A stretch of DNA of 64,000 nucleotides from Pholiota molesta (taxonomy: Eukaryota > Basidiomycota > Agaricomycetes > Agaricales > Strophariaceae): positions 62,001 through 126,000 of the forward strand of contig JACGCK010000024.1 in the NCBI GenBank assembly GCA_014925825.1, written 5' to 3'. The position numbers and the translations under genes are program-made. The notes below the pieces were generated by a model. The model had not been told where the DNA came from, did not search any database, and was given only the letters and a program-made list of their open reading frames with translations. This document shows positions 32,401-44,571 of the stretch, in pieces; within the stretch, counting starts at the first letter, position 1, and each line of letters begins with the position of its first letter.

Positions 32401-34289
32401 ATGGCGAACCGTTTCTGCGCTTTGCCACTAGAGCTGCAAGTCGAGATCCTTACCAACCTCGATGCCATTTCACTCATTCGCTGTGCGATGGTAAGGCTAC
32501 GCCGCTTTGGTATCTGAGGAAGAGACTAAGCTTGCAGGATTTCGCACAGACATGCACAGCTATGTACGAGCTTTTCAAAAGCTCCTCAGCATTAGCATAT
32601 ACTATTCAGTTATACTTGGATGGCCTCAAGGATGCCGGAACCTCACACAGTCACTCGGTCTCATCGAATCCCTTGTAAGGCGACGTCAGGCGTGGCTGGC
32701 ACTCGACGTGAAAGAGCCTCTCATCCGAGCGCAACTTATTTTACAACATACGAAATCGCCGGAGGCGCTTTCGCTCACATCAGCAGTGATTACTTTGAAA
32801 TCTCATGGCTACCGACCGCCCACAACGCTAATGGACGCACACATCGAACACCGTTGATCGGAATCTCGCCTGACGAGTTCACGATGGACCCTACACAGGA
32901 TTTGGTAGTTTTCTTAGAGGACATTAGAAAGTGAGTACCTGTCCGTGTATTATCTTATAATTCAACAACCTTGGGTTTGACCATCCGTAGTGAAACGACC
33001 AACACTCGTGTTATCCGCATTCACATTCGCACTATATCTACAAATACCATCCATCCACAGGCGCAGCAAAGCCCCTGGAGTTGACGGTTTATGACCATGA
33101 AACTACTATCGACTTCCCAGTCCTACAAATTGCGTACGACATCGTTTCCGTTCATTTACGCAATTTTGAGCTGGAGACGCAAGCAATGGTATGGGACTGG
33201 ACTACGTCGGATCTGATATTGGTACTTACGCCCAAATTTATGCTACTTTGTAAAATATTTGACATTAATTATACAGGATACCTCTACATCTTTCGATCCA
33301 TGTCTTCCTTCTTTGGCATATGAGTTCAGGCTTCTCGATTCTAGATACTTTTTCATTGCACCGGAGGGCATCTGCGGAACGATTCGGCTATACAAGTTTG
33401 TACGATCCCACGCAACGGCTACACAGGCAACTCGCCTCGCTATACTTCATCTTCCACCGACGCTCCCTGGCATTACTGTCAGCGAAATTTTCTGCGAGGC
33501 TGGCCCATTGAGGCGGACCCCCTCCCGCATGCACCGTTCACGGTGCGCGACGATCACCGCCTCCACATGTTCACTGTGCATTACAGGGGCGAGACAGAGC
33601 AAGGCTTCACGGCCAGGCTGTGCACTTCTTCCTGCTCCAGCGCGTGCTGCACAAGTACGCTCGCCGCGCGTGTGCGCGCGTGCGCCGCTGGATATCCCCT
33701 GGGCGGAGTGGGGCCCGCCGGACACGCTATCGACCCTTACTCTCCCTCGGAGAGTATATGTTACTGGAAAGGTTGCTATTCCCGGTTGGGAGAACGAGGA
33801 TCGTACCGTGCTCACATTATCTGTTTTTGTGCGCAGATACATCTATGGCCAGCGTGCTGTTTTCATCAAACACAGCGTTGGCACAGGCACCACGTCAGAG
33901 TCATCCCGCACGGCGGAGGTCTTTGATTTCTCCCTGGCGGCGGTGTTGTCTGCCCAAGGCAGTCTGGATACCCGTTCCGCGTCTCCAAGAGGTCAACCTG
34001 GAAAATTGTTGCCGGCCAGTGCGATCCGCACAGAGGACGTCCCGCTCTTTCTTGACGACGTCGAGACGCATCTTCCATGCGTGATATCAACACTAACCTC
34101 ACGCAGAGTTGCTCAGCCTGCATGATCTATGCGGATGGAATCATCGGTTAAATGTACGTCCGCGCTTTCTTTACCCTGGGAATTCGGGTTCTTTCCTGCG
34201 ACGTAATTTTGGACATCCATCATTGACTTTCTTTTTTGTAGACCAGTCCAGATGGTAATAGCTATGCCTTGAACATATATTTCATCTAG
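32401..34289 (+). pseudogene. F-box paralogue C (several frameshifts)
   Basis: The F-box exon (FCALPLELQVEILTNL) and its intron are intact. Exon 2 is then shifted by one base near 32655 and again near 32735. A third shift near 33085 splits the QQSPL block, another lies near 33510 (EAGP into EADPLPH), and another near 33620-33680. All later landmarks are present in changing frames: MDPTQDLVVFLED, VWDWTTSDLIL, PLDIPWAEWGPPDT, YIYGQRAVF, VPLFLDDVETHLPC and the terminal exon ending IYFI-stop at 34289. Too many breaks for sequencing error, so a decayed gene. Confidence 0.8.
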
Positions 34290-34990
34290 CCTCAAATAAT
34301 TCGTTGGTAGCGGTGATCCCTGATCCAACAAGTTACATTCTAGTTAAATATTCAACACCACATAGCCTAGGTAGTGTCAAATATCGTCGTCGATTGATGT
34401 ATATAATCTTCCGCCATATGTGAACCGCAACATACCTCCACTATTTTCTTGCTTCTCGAAAGTATCCTCTAGCCATTCATATTGTTCCCAAACATCCCAA
34501 CTTTCTGAATAGCACGTCGGCATACGATAAGAGGCTCAGGGGACCGACACATGATATGGAAGAATGTCCACCTATCTGCGACCAGAGCTAGCAAAGTGCA
34601 TAGCTCCGGCAGAATCGCCGAGAACGAATATTCTCAGCCAACATACAGTCAAAGGTAAGTCATGATATTATGGTCGCCCCCTTGCAACAATCGTCTGACG
34701 GGTGATTCCGGGCTAAGACGCCCCCACTCTCGCATGCCGGTCGACTAGCTAGTAGGGAGCATGGGAGGGAGGCCGCGAACGAAGGCACGAGAACATCGCG
34801 CTACTCACATGCACTCCCCGTCGTCTACGTCGGGTCTCTGTGCGGTACTCTGCGACAGATTAGCGCTAGTGGACGCAATGTGCTGAATCAATCGCCAGAT
34901 GCACTGGGACTCCCGTCTGGCGGGCGTTCTTGATCCTGGGCAGTCTGCAGTGTGTCAGTGGCGCACGAGCCCATAAAGATCACAGATAAT
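34290..34990 (+). repeat. R2 repeat, copy c
   Basis: Matches 51.5-52.6 kb: GTGTCAAATATCGTCGTCG (34374), TGTGAACCGCAAC, TAGCCATTCATATT, GAGCTAGCAAAGTGCATAGC (about 34585) and CCAGATGCACTGGGACTCCC (34893). No gene seen through 35490. Confidence 0.6.
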
Positions 34991-35489
34991 CGTTGAACGA
35001 CTGGCCAAGAATGCAAGGAAGGTTGCGAAAGACGAAACATGAAATATGAAGTTACTCACGTATCACTCCGCATTCTTCAGGTCTGGCGTCTTTTCAGTAC
35101 TCTTTTTGCAGGACAGCACGGAGGCCATACTCTCACACAACCGCCGGACCACCCAACCTCTCATCCTGACGAATCCTGGATCCCGCGTGCTCTCCGGCGG
35201 TCTGAGCCATTCCCTTCAAGATTGGCAGTTGCGCGATAAGTCTCCGGTGCTAAGGGACGGTTAGCTCGTAATAGACCACGTACCGTATACAGGATGCATT
35301 GTTAGTAGTACAGGTCGAGGATATATGACCGGAGTGAGGATTGAATATTGAGTAGCCTGAGCAAGCGTAGATGGCGCTGTGATCAGGCAAAATTCAGCAG
35401 CTGATGAGCCCAGACGGATATAGAGGGCGCACAAGAATTAAGAATGCAGAGAGTCCGATAGTTATCGATAGTCAAGCTGTGACAGAAGG

Positions 35490-37700
35490 CTAGAGCGTTA
35501 GAATTCGTTAGAAACTTGTGTCGCCTTGGCTTTGCTGTTGGTGTTGGTGGAAGCGATGAGAGGGAAGAATCGAACGAGCAAGAACGGATGCAGCGGGCCG
35601 GGTTCAGACTCCGGCTTCCGAGTCCCTGCGCCACGTTTGCATCTTCCTCACGAACACGATGTCGATGACCCTCCGTCCTTGCTCAAACCATTCACCTCCT
35701 GGTTTGCACTCAGTAAAGCCGTGCGATGATACTGTGGAATAACCCCGACTTGAGCCGCGCTCTGCTTCATGTGGCCATCTAGCCATCTTCCAAGCCATTG
35801 CAGATGCACACAAGCGCGGTGTGCTGTCCATGAGTGTGCTGTCCATGAAAGCAAAGGCAAGCCATCCAACCTAAGTCAACGTGTCCACGCGTCATAGTCC
35901 GCCGCTAACCCTCTCCAAGCTCGACACCTTCTCCGACATCTCCAGCGAGTGGTGCCCACCCTACCAAAGCCATTATCACTAACACACGCCCCGCGTCACA
36001 TCTCCTCGCATAAACCTGACTTCGCCCATCCAAAACCCAAACCCCTTATCACCATCCCCTCCTCATCAAATCCGCCTGGATGATCCAACCCAAGAACGTC
36101 ACGCTCAATCCTGGCGCATCTCGTGCTCAGTATCCTGACCAAGGAGATTGCGTATGGCCTGGACGTACGACTGAGTGTTGTGATGATCAAGGCGCGTTTG
36201 AAGATGCGCGAGTTGGACGATGTTCCACGGGCGCGGATTTGGCGATTGATGGGGTGGCGGTGATGATGACGAGGCAGCTGGTGGAGAATGCGGGTGGGAC
36301 AGAGCGATGCCGCTCCGCGTGTGGAGGTGTCTATCAGCAAGGCGGGGTGGAATCGACGTGGCATCTGCCTGTGGTTGCGGCGTTTGGGAGCAGGATGACG
36401 GGGAACCTGGCAGCTGGTGTGGTGCATGTACTGCTGAGCGGTATGGGGTGTGCATACATTCGCCGTCGATGTTACGATTGCGTGCTGATTATTGTCATAG
36501 TCAGGCGACGTTGTTGCGTCGTGCGCTGTTTTGCGACACATGCTCCTTGCGCTGGCCGCTCAACCAGGTGTTACAGCGTTTGTTGCTCTAGGTAGCGGTC
36601 TAACTGTGTGACCTGTGTATATATGTATGACCATCTTTTGTTCGTGCTTCTCCCAATCTGACATGTGTTTTGCAGTTGTCAATCTCGTCTTCATGCACGA
36701 CGAGCGCGAGGAACTGACGCTTCGCATCCGCGACAAAGCTATTTTTCCCCGCCGTTATTGTTTGATAACGACTTCAGCGTCTTTGGGCCCGATTCCAGGC
36801 TTTTGTCCTGGACATCCTATATGGCCTGGCCCGTCATCCGAAATCGATGCGAAGGTTCCTCACTCCTTAACTTTTCTCCCGCGAGAGGCAGGTCAACCAG
36901 GAGGATCCGTACAGGACATCCCGCTAAATCCAATCCAGGCCGACCCCTCCAAGATCGTCTCGCATCGGGCTAGTGTCTTGCCAAGGCATCCTAGGACCTA
37001 CCCGAAGCATCGCAGTACCTTTCCCCCGCGTACCATCGTCTTCCGGGCTGCAACCACCACCAGTGCGCTTCCAAGTTCCTCTCACTCACTACCCGTCGTC
37101 CATCCCCCCCGGCGCGAACAAACCTGACGTCGCGCACATCCAATTTCCATCCTGTTCGCCCCGCACCTCGGCCACCCGCGCCGCGGACATCGCTCATCGC
37201 GCGCGCCCCTTTGGGGTCGGCCGTCTGGTGCGTGCCCCGTGTGTGTCGTGGCTAGTGTGCGGAGGGCCTGGATGTAAGCCGGAGCATTCGCCGTGAGGTT
37301 CGTTGGAAGCACCGCGGTCTGGATGGGGCGATGCGGTGGGGATTTTCCCCCGTAAAGTTCACGAGCAGGGCGTAGATGGTGCCGGCGTGATATCTATCTC
37401 CTCGGCGCTTCTGAGTGGGCGGGGATGTACTTTCGTGCGCTGTTGATGCTGCGATTGAATGTTGGATTACTGTCGTGGCTCAGAGACTCGCAGATCAGAT
37501 GCTGTTGCATGGCGCGTCGTGTACTCCTGTGCTGCGCACGCGTTCCGATTTCAAGGCGTTGTTCTTCCAAATGGCGGTCTAACCGTGTATACTTATTCGC
37601 ATATATATATCTCGATTCATGGTTTCTTTGATCGAACGCGCGTGTCATGCTGTTGTTCATGCGCGACGAGAGCAAGGATCTGATTCTTTACGTCCACGTT
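35490..37700 (+). repeat. R1 repeat block, copy b
   Basis: Begins GCTGTTGGTGTTGGTGGAAG (about 35533), with the CGG-N9-CCG core at 35599-35613. It holds a stretch that reads EIAYGLDVRLSVV then ARLKMRELDDVP near 36150-36215, aligned with the coding-like part of copy a, and GACCCCTCCAAGATCGTCTC at about 36943. Frames are interrupted. It ends near the TGTTGATGCTGCGATTG box (37443), aligned with TTGATGCTACGATGG in copy a. Confidence 0.55.
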
Positions 37701-37853
37701 GAAGTACGTTTCCTCTACCGCTGTTGTTTAACCATTATTTCCTTCGATGATCGATGACCGATGGGGTGCCGGGGTCAGTGCCGGCCGAAAAAGTGAGTGA
37801 GGTGAGTGAGCGCGAGTCGAAAGGGGAGCTTCCTCATTCCCAGGGAAGTCCCG

Positions 37854-38654
37854 TGTGAGGATGGGAATTGGCGTACGCGGGAAATAGCGCGATAGCCCGA
37901 TTAGGAGGCGCGCACATCAAAACTCCCACGGACAATGAGTAAGGGTCGGCGCGCCCCACAAAGGACGTGGAAATAAAATACGCACCACCACGCGTGTTAA
38001 CAATAAGAATGGGATGGAATTTAATAGAAAGAAAGCGCTATACGCTTCTTAGAGGATCCGTAGAATTGAGCACAAAGAGGCGGAGCGCTATGGAATCAAA
38101 TACGGCGCGAGGCGCATCAAACAATGGACACGGCACCAATCAAAAGCGCGACGCACCATGCGGTGCTCGGATCGGATACGAGACAAAGAAATGGACACAC
38201 AAAAGTCGACAATGGGAAATCTGGACGAGGACTCAAAGAAGAAAAATTTGTCAGTACAGCCACCAAGATAAATTTGAAAAAGAACAAACATGAGGCTCGC
38301 ATATGGGGCATGAGGCGAGAGACAATGGCAGAGCGTGCATCTGAGCCGCATGGTACTCGAGGGCCCGACGGAGGTGACTCAGAAAATAAAGCAAACGGCG
38401 AGCGACATGAGGACGGTAGAATTTGTATAAATACTAGACATGTACAGTAGAATTTCCCCAGTGGAATCCACCCCCATTTTCACTCAGTAGCTCTCAGTTC
38501 CAGTTCTCAGTTCTCGGATTGTTTTCAAAGCGCCTAAGTCGAGGCCGCGAAGACAAATTCTATTAATAAATCTATCAAACTACATTTACGGCGTCTCTTT
38601 GACACCCTTCGGCAACCACACCAGTCGCTGCGTACAGTAAATACCTCATTTACA
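37854..38654 (+). repeat. 5' LTR of the Ty3/gypsy element
   Basis: 801 bp, TGTGAGGATGG to CTCATTTACA. A TATA box, TATAAATA, sits at 38426-38433 and would drive element transcription. Confidence 0.92.
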
Positions 38655-38657
38655 ACT

Positions 38658-38675
38658 TGGAGCCCACCGCGAGGG
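38658..38675 (+). other. Primer-binding site
   Basis: TGGAGCCCACCGCGAGGG, three bases after the 5' LTR. It starts with TGG as expected for pairing with a tRNA CCA end. The tRNA was not identified. Confidence 0.55.
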
Positions 38676-38678
38676 GGG

Positions 38679-39740
38679 TTGTCAAAGAAATTCACCACGG
38701 ATCGCGTACAACCATCCTCTAATTACACATCACCCGACCTCGTATTTGGTCCACTACCGTACCCAGACACATCGTACCGGGAACGCGCGCCAGATCAAAC
38801 ATCCGAAGAATCAATATCGTCATCAGAAGAAAGTTCTGACGGATCATACGTCCGCCCACGTTTCGTACAAGCATCTTGGCCAGATAATAAAGATCAAGAT
38901 ACCACTACCCAAAGCCCTGAAACACCACAACCGATGACATCCAGTTCCTCGCCGTCCATGCCGGGACGTTCCCACCATTCGGCACCTAAATTTGATGGCA
39001 CCCCTGCCCTATTAAATAATTTCTTCGATGAAGTTGAACAGCTAGCAGACACATGCAAGCTGGATGAAAGGCAGAAAATCGAATGGGCAATTAGATATGC
39101 ACCAGTCGACGATGTCGAACTCTGGAAACAAGTCCCGAATGCAAAAAGCGACGATTGGATTAAATTTAAATCGAATATCTATGCTCTCTATCCTGGATCC
39201 ACCGGCGATCGCAAATATTCCATCGCGAACTTGGAATTACTCGTTGACAAATCAGCTGCAGTACCAATGGAGTCATCTAAGCAGTATGGCGAATATTACC
39301 GCGCATTCTCCAAGATAGCGAATTTCCTCAAGGAAAAAGGTCGCCTCACAGATAGAGAAATCAGCGGTCATTTCCTCCAAGGATTCAATTATATTTTTAG
39401 AAACAAAGTTCGAGCACAATTGCGAGCTGAGAACCCCACACATCATACGGACGATCCATATCTGTTAGAACAAATAAGCTCGGCAGCGCAGTTTATTTTA
39501 TCCTGCAATCACGACGATGTTGTCAGCGACACAGTATCGAATCAAGTACCGGCGCCTACCATTAAGCGCGAACAGTTCGACATCTCAGACATAGGCAAAT
39601 ATTTTGCCAGTAACAACGTGAACTTGCAAACTGTACTCGCACAAGAAGTCGCGAAATATATGAAGACTCTGCAATTGACGCATCAGTCGGCTTCGCCAAG
39701 TAATGCACCTACTCAGGAAATATACAACGCCACTATGTAA
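38679..39740 (+). CDS. gag: gag (capsid part) of the Ty3/gypsy element
   Basis: Capsid protein that packages element RNA. The frame is open from 38679 (a TTG), but the first ATG is at 38934. Translation could start upstream by a non-AUG codon, or the 5' ATG may have been lost. The fold includes KFDGTPALLNNFFDEVEQL and KIEWAIRYAPVDDVELW typical of retrotransposon gag. It ends at a TAA (39738-39740). The next frame continues without shift into a zinc knuckle, so this stop sits between capsid and nucleocapsid. Confidence 0.8.
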   Translation: MSKKFTTDRVQPSSNYTSPDLVFGPLPYPDTSYRERAPDQTSEESISSSEESSDGSYVRPRFVQASWPDNKDQDTTTQSPETPQPMTSSSSPSMPGRSHHSAPKFDGTPALLNNFFDEVEQLADTCKLDERQKIEWAIRYAPVDDVELWKQVPNAKSDDWIKFKSNIYALYPGSTGDRKYSIANLELLVDKSAAVPMESSKQYGEYYRAFSKIANFLKEKGRLTDREISGHFLQGFNYIFRNKVRAQLRAENPTHHTDDPYLLEQISSAAQFILSCNHDDVVSDTVSNQVPAPTIKREQFDISDIGKYFASNNVNLQTVLAQEVAKYMKTLQLTHQSASPSNAPTQEIYNATM

Positions 39741-41036
39741 CACGCGTATCGAGATAGGCCAAAATCTTACGAGTGTATCTTCTGTTCAGATCCGAATCAC
39801 TATTTGAATAGCTGTGGCATAGCGTTTGATTTCGTACAACGAGGACTATGCAAAAGAAATACCGAGGGGCAGATCGTCCTACCTAATGGAGAACGCATAA
39901 ACCCGCGCACCATGTTTGGACGAGACTTAAAAGAGCGCATCGAAAGCTGGCACGCGTCGAATAACCAGCAGGGCAACGTACTAACGAGTAATTTGTTTAG
40001 CATCGCAGATAACGAAGACAATGAAGCGGCATTACCTAAAGCCAATTTCGTATGGATCGAAGTGGATGACGAAGTCGGAGAGGCCACTGAGCGAGAAAAG
40101 GAAGAAGTAGAGCTGATGGAAACGCTCATTGCATCCACACAAAAGAAAGTTGACGACGCAAGGCGCAAGATCGGCGCTAAGAACAGTGGTCCGCAAACGC
40201 GAAGCGCGAGCAAAACTGAGGGCAGAAATGCACCAGACGCGCCCGTTACCCTCGACACGCGTATTCATCTTCCAACAGCGCCGCCGCAAGCCAATACCGC
40301 GCCAATAAACCAGCAGAGCTCAGGAGGACCGTCTGCGTCAAGCGCGCAATATAAATTTGTTACACCTATCGAAAGCGCGGCCGTTACAGATAAAATAACG
40401 AAACAATCTATGGATGCCGTCATTAGTCTAAGCATGCGAGAGGTACTAGCTATAGCACCCGATGTGCGCAAGATGGTCAAAGACCAGATCACTACGCGAA
40501 AAGTAGCACAGCAAACTATGCCAGGAGGAATGGGAAATGTCCAATCATTCATGACCGAGCTTCCACCAACCCAAGAAGGCCTAAAAGTAGCTAATCACTC
40601 GGAAGAACTTAGAGCGATTGACGTCTTAATTCATGGTGTTCGAACCGTCGAAGGAATTCTAGACGAAGGATTGCAAATTATTGCCGTCCGCAAGGACATC
40701 TGGGAGTCGCTCGGATTGGCAGCGCGATCCGATTATCAAGTCGTTATGGAGTCGGCAACTAATACCACGGCAAAAACAATTGGATTACTGCACAATCTCA
40801 AATTAACGATCGCGGGATATGATTTCTACGTGCAAGCACAAGTCGTCGAACACGCGCCATACGAGATGCTCATCGGGCTCCCATTTAAAGTTCTTACACA
40901 GAGCACGACACAGCATTTTGAAGACGGATCATCCCACCTTACGTTGAAAGACCCGAACACACAAGCTATTATTACGGTGCCAACTAAAGCAAGGAAACGT
41001 GGGGAGAAGAAGATGGAGAAAATTACGGGTTTTTAG
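39741..41036 (+). CDS. Nucleocapsid zinc knuckle and protease region
   Basis: In frame with gag after a single TAA. A CX2CX4HX4C knuckle (CIFCSDPNHYLNSC) lies at the start. A long acidic and Ala/Thr linker follows. The retropepsin-like part has ILDEGLQIIAVRKDIW, where mushroom Ty3 proteases usually carry an Asp-x-Gly active site, then MLIGLPFKVL. It ends at TAG (41034-41036). The RT frame that follows is in another phase, so pol expression would need a frameshift or a separate start. Confidence 0.7.
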   Translation, partial: HAYRDRPKSYECIFCSDPNHYLNSCGIAFDFVQRGLCKRNTEGQIVLPNGERINPRTMFGRDLKERIESWHASNNQQGNVLTSNLFSIADNEDNEAALPKANFVWIEVDDEVGEATEREKEEVELMETLIASTQKKVDDARRKIGAKNSGPQTRSASKTEGRNAPDAPVTLDTRIHLPTAPPQANTAPINQQSSGGPSASSAQYKFVTPIESAAVTDKITKQSMDAVISLSMREVLAIAPDVRKMVKDQITTRKVAQQTMPGGMGNVQSFMTELPPTQEGLKVANHSEELRAIDVLIHGVRTVEGILDEGLQIIAVRKDIWESLGLAARSDYQVVMESATNTTAKTIGLLHNLKLTIAGYDFYVQAQVVEHAPYEMLIGLPFKVLTQSTTQHFEDGSSHLTLKDPNTQAIITVPTKARKRGEKKMEKITGF

Positions 41037-41083
41037 GAATCGAGGAGTCGTCGCAATGGTGAGGAGATTCAAACGATCTCCTA

Positions 41084-44000
41084 GTGAATACGGCTGAATG
41101 TAATATCAACACAACCGAATACAGTTTGCCTTATACCCCGTATACACAAGAGAAGAAAGCCCAAAAACAATTTTCTATTTCATTTTCTAGCTATGCGTAC
41201 AAGAAGGTCGCTAACCGAACCAAGCCGGTCGCTACCACATTACCCGAAGAATTTAGAATCGTCCGTCGTATACCAGAAGAACCGCTAGCGTCATTACCAG
41301 AGTTACCGACAAGTCCACCCGAATTTACACCAGGAGAGAGATATACGCACGAGAGAAAAGAAGCAATGCCAGTGAATAAAAACAAGTTCCTATGGCCCGA
41401 AGAGGAGAAGTTAGTGCATTATTTAATCAAAGTTCATGAACAGGCGTTCGCATGGACAGAAGCAGAGAAAGGTCGATTTTCCGACGCATATTTCGATCCA
41501 GTCGTTATCCCCACAGTCGAGCATATCCCTTGGGTATTAAAAAATATTCCAATACCTCCCGGAATATATGACAAAGTAATCGACGTTATAGGAAAGAAAA
41601 TAGACGCTGGGAATTACGAGGCGTCTAATTCGTCATACCGATCACGATGGTTCTGCGTGCTGAAGAAGGATGGAAAATCCCTGCGAATAGTTCATGATTT
41701 GCAGCCCTTAAATGCGGTAACTATCAAGGACAGCGCGCTGCCACCGATGGTAGAGCAATATGCAGAAGGATTTGGCGGTCGGGGATGCTATGCCATGTTC
41801 GACTTATTCGTCGGCTTCGATCAATGAGCATTAGATATTCGGTCAAGAGACCTTACGACATTTCAAACGCCACTTGGAACATTCAGGTTAACATCCATAC
41901 CAATGGGGTACACCAATTCAATGCAAATACAACACGGCGACATCACATTTATTTTACAGGACGAAATTCCCCATGTAACAATTCCATTTGTGGACGACAT
42001 CCCTGTCAAAGGACCGAAAACCCGATACGAGACGGACAGTGGCAGCTATGAAACAATACCTGAGAATACCGGCATCAGGCGATTTGTTTGGGAACATCTC
42101 CAGAATGTGAATCGCATCATCCAACGAATTAAGCATGCCGGAGGAACCTTTTCAGGATTAAAGTCTCACTTGTGCGCTGAAACTGCGATTATTGTAGGGC
42201 ACAAATGCACTTACGATGGCCGCGTACCGGATGAAAGCAGAATTCAGAAAATATTAGATTGGCCAATATGTGGTAATGTTTCTGAAGTACGCGGATTTCT
42301 GGGAACACTGGGAACGATCCGTGTGTTCATCAAAGACTTCGCAATGCACGCAAAGCTTCTTATACAACTTACAAAGAAGAATATCGATTTTGAATTTGGC
42401 CTAGAACAGCTAGAAGCGATGGAAAAGCTCAAATTATTAACCAAAGCGTGTCCGGCGATTAAAGCAATCGATTATTCCTCACATAATGATGTGATACTCG
42501 CTGTCGACTCTTCCTGGATGGCAGTTGGATTCATATTATCTCAATCAGGGAATGACAAGAAACGTTATCCTGCACGCTTTGGATCAATAACGTGGAACGA
42601 ACGCGAGCAAAGATACTCACAAGCCAAAATCGAATTGTACGGTCTCTTTAGGGCGCTGAAGGCAGTCAAAATCTATATCATAGGCGTTAAAAATCTTACG
42701 GTGGAGGTCGATGCGAAGTACATAAAAGGAATGATTAACAACCCCGACATTCAACCTAACGCTTCAATTAATCACTGGATCGCGGGTATTCTACTATTTG
42801 ACTTCAAACTTAAGCATATACCTGGAAAAGACCATGCATCTGCGGACGGCCTATCAAGGCGACCTCATGCGCCCGAAGATCCGGAAGACGAAGACGACTC
42901 TGACGAGTGGATTGATCATGCATACGCATTTGCTACCGAAATATTAAATGGAACGCCTACCTGGCCAACACATAGAACACATGGACTAGGCACTGATTCT
43001 ATTTATATCCAGGAACTCCGAAACCAGTTGATCCCCAGTCCACCAGTATCAACGTACTCCATAACTAAGGAACATAATGAAGTTCAAATACCAAGAAATG
43101 ACATTTCCAAGAGTCGCGATAATGACCTAAACGAAGTTCAGAAATTTCTTACCGCACCTACGGAATATGCGCATGCAGCGCCTAACATGCTATCAAAGTT
43201 TATCAAGCGCGCGAGCTGTTTCTTCATAACAAATGGTCAGCTGTGGAGAAAGAATTCGCATGGAAAACACCAGCTATACGTACCTGAAGATCGACGGCTA
43301 TACTTAATAAAGCAGGCTCATGATGATCTCGGGCATAAAGGTATTTTCACGGTTCGAACGAGACTGCTCGAGCGCTTTTGGTGGCCAGATCTCGATCGGG
43401 ACGTTAGGTAGTTTATTCAGACGTGCCACGAATGCCAAATTCGGCAGTTGAAGAAAATAATCATACCACCTACTGTTCCGACACCAGGCGGATTATTTCG
43501 AAAGGTATATGTCGACACAATGCTTATGCCTAAAGCACGAGGATATCGATATATTTTGCATGCACGATGCTCGCTCACAGCCTATCCGGAATGGGAAATG
43601 GTCAAGGCCGAGAACGCGCAATCTATTGCAAAATTTCTACATAAAATAATCTGTAGATGGGGAGCGATTGAGACGCTAGTAACTGATAATGCACCGCAAT
43701 ACCTGGAGGCGGCAAGAATAATCGAGCGCGACTACCACGTCCACCATATAAAAATATCACCCTATAATTCCCGCGCGTCTGGACCCATTGAGCGACGACA
43801 CTTCGACGTTCGCGAAGCTTTAGTCAAAGCAGCCGAAGGGGATGAATCAAAATGGCCACTAGTAGCACCGTCAGTATTTTGGGCTGAGCGCGTAACAATT
43901 CAAAAATCCACAGGTTACTCACCATATTTTATGGCACACGGCGTCGAACCGCTGCTACCCTTCGATCTCGCCGAAGCTACATATCTCGCATCAAACATGG

Positions 44001-44461
44001 AAGTAATTATGCGTACCGAGGACCTTATAGCGCACCGAGCAAAAATACTGATGAAACGACCTGAAGACCTAGAGCGCGTACGTCAGGAAGTGATAAAAGC
44101 AAGGTGGAAAGCTATTCAACAGCTCGAAAAAGATAATGCGCACAACATCCGTGATTTTAACTTCGCACCTGGCACCCTAGTAATTGTCAAAAATTCAAGG
44201 TTTGATAAAGGAATGACCAATAAAACAAAACCTCGATATCTAGGCCCCATGGTTGTTATTCGCCGTACCAAGGGCGGCTCGTATATTCTCGGCGAGCTGG
44301 ACGGCTCACTATCCAAGTTACGATTTGCCGCGTTTCGGCTGCTACCTTATCTCCCACGAAATGTCAAATCGGTTCCGGTAACAAAGCTTACTGAATTAGA
44401 CTCAGACGATCTCGAAGCCATTACACAAGAATCAAACAATGAATTAGATCGAGAACTATAA
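41084..44461 (+). pseudogene. pol: pol: reverse transcriptase, RNase H, integrase (two internal stops)
   Basis: One continuous frame broken by TGA at 41825-41827 and TAG at 43409-43411. RT: SSYRSRWFCVLKKDGKSLRI, HDLQPLNAVTIKD, IPMGYTNS and IPFVDDIPVKG (the FVDD catalytic box). RNase H: AVDSSWMAVGFILSQ, with IPGKDHASADGLSRRP at its end. Integrase: H/C zinc finger (HDDLGHKG with CHECQ), then DTMLMPKARGYR, VTDNAPQ and PIERRHFDVREAL giving the D, D, E residues, and a C-terminal GPMVVIRRTKGGSYIL barrel. The first stop fits a CGA-to-TGA change at a CpG inside the RT core. With both stops this copy cannot make full pol. Confidence 0.85.
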
Positions 44462-44571
44462 AATCTAATACGGCATATACTTCGAAATAAATGGGACATA
44501 ATTCATCGGTACGGTAATGGCAATAGGACTTGAACAACAAAAATAGAAAATGGGCGCCAACAACTAGCCAC

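Noticed and set aside
35521..35640. A tRNA-like T-arm (GCCGG, loop with TTCA, CCGGC) in the R1 repeat
   Set aside because: The loop is nine bases, no acceptor stem or anticodon arm could be drawn, and other copies do not keep the stem.
37750..37853. A longer target duplication (5 bp or more) at the Ty3 insertion
   Set aside because: Only CCCG is shared directly next to both LTRs; the fifth base differs on either side.
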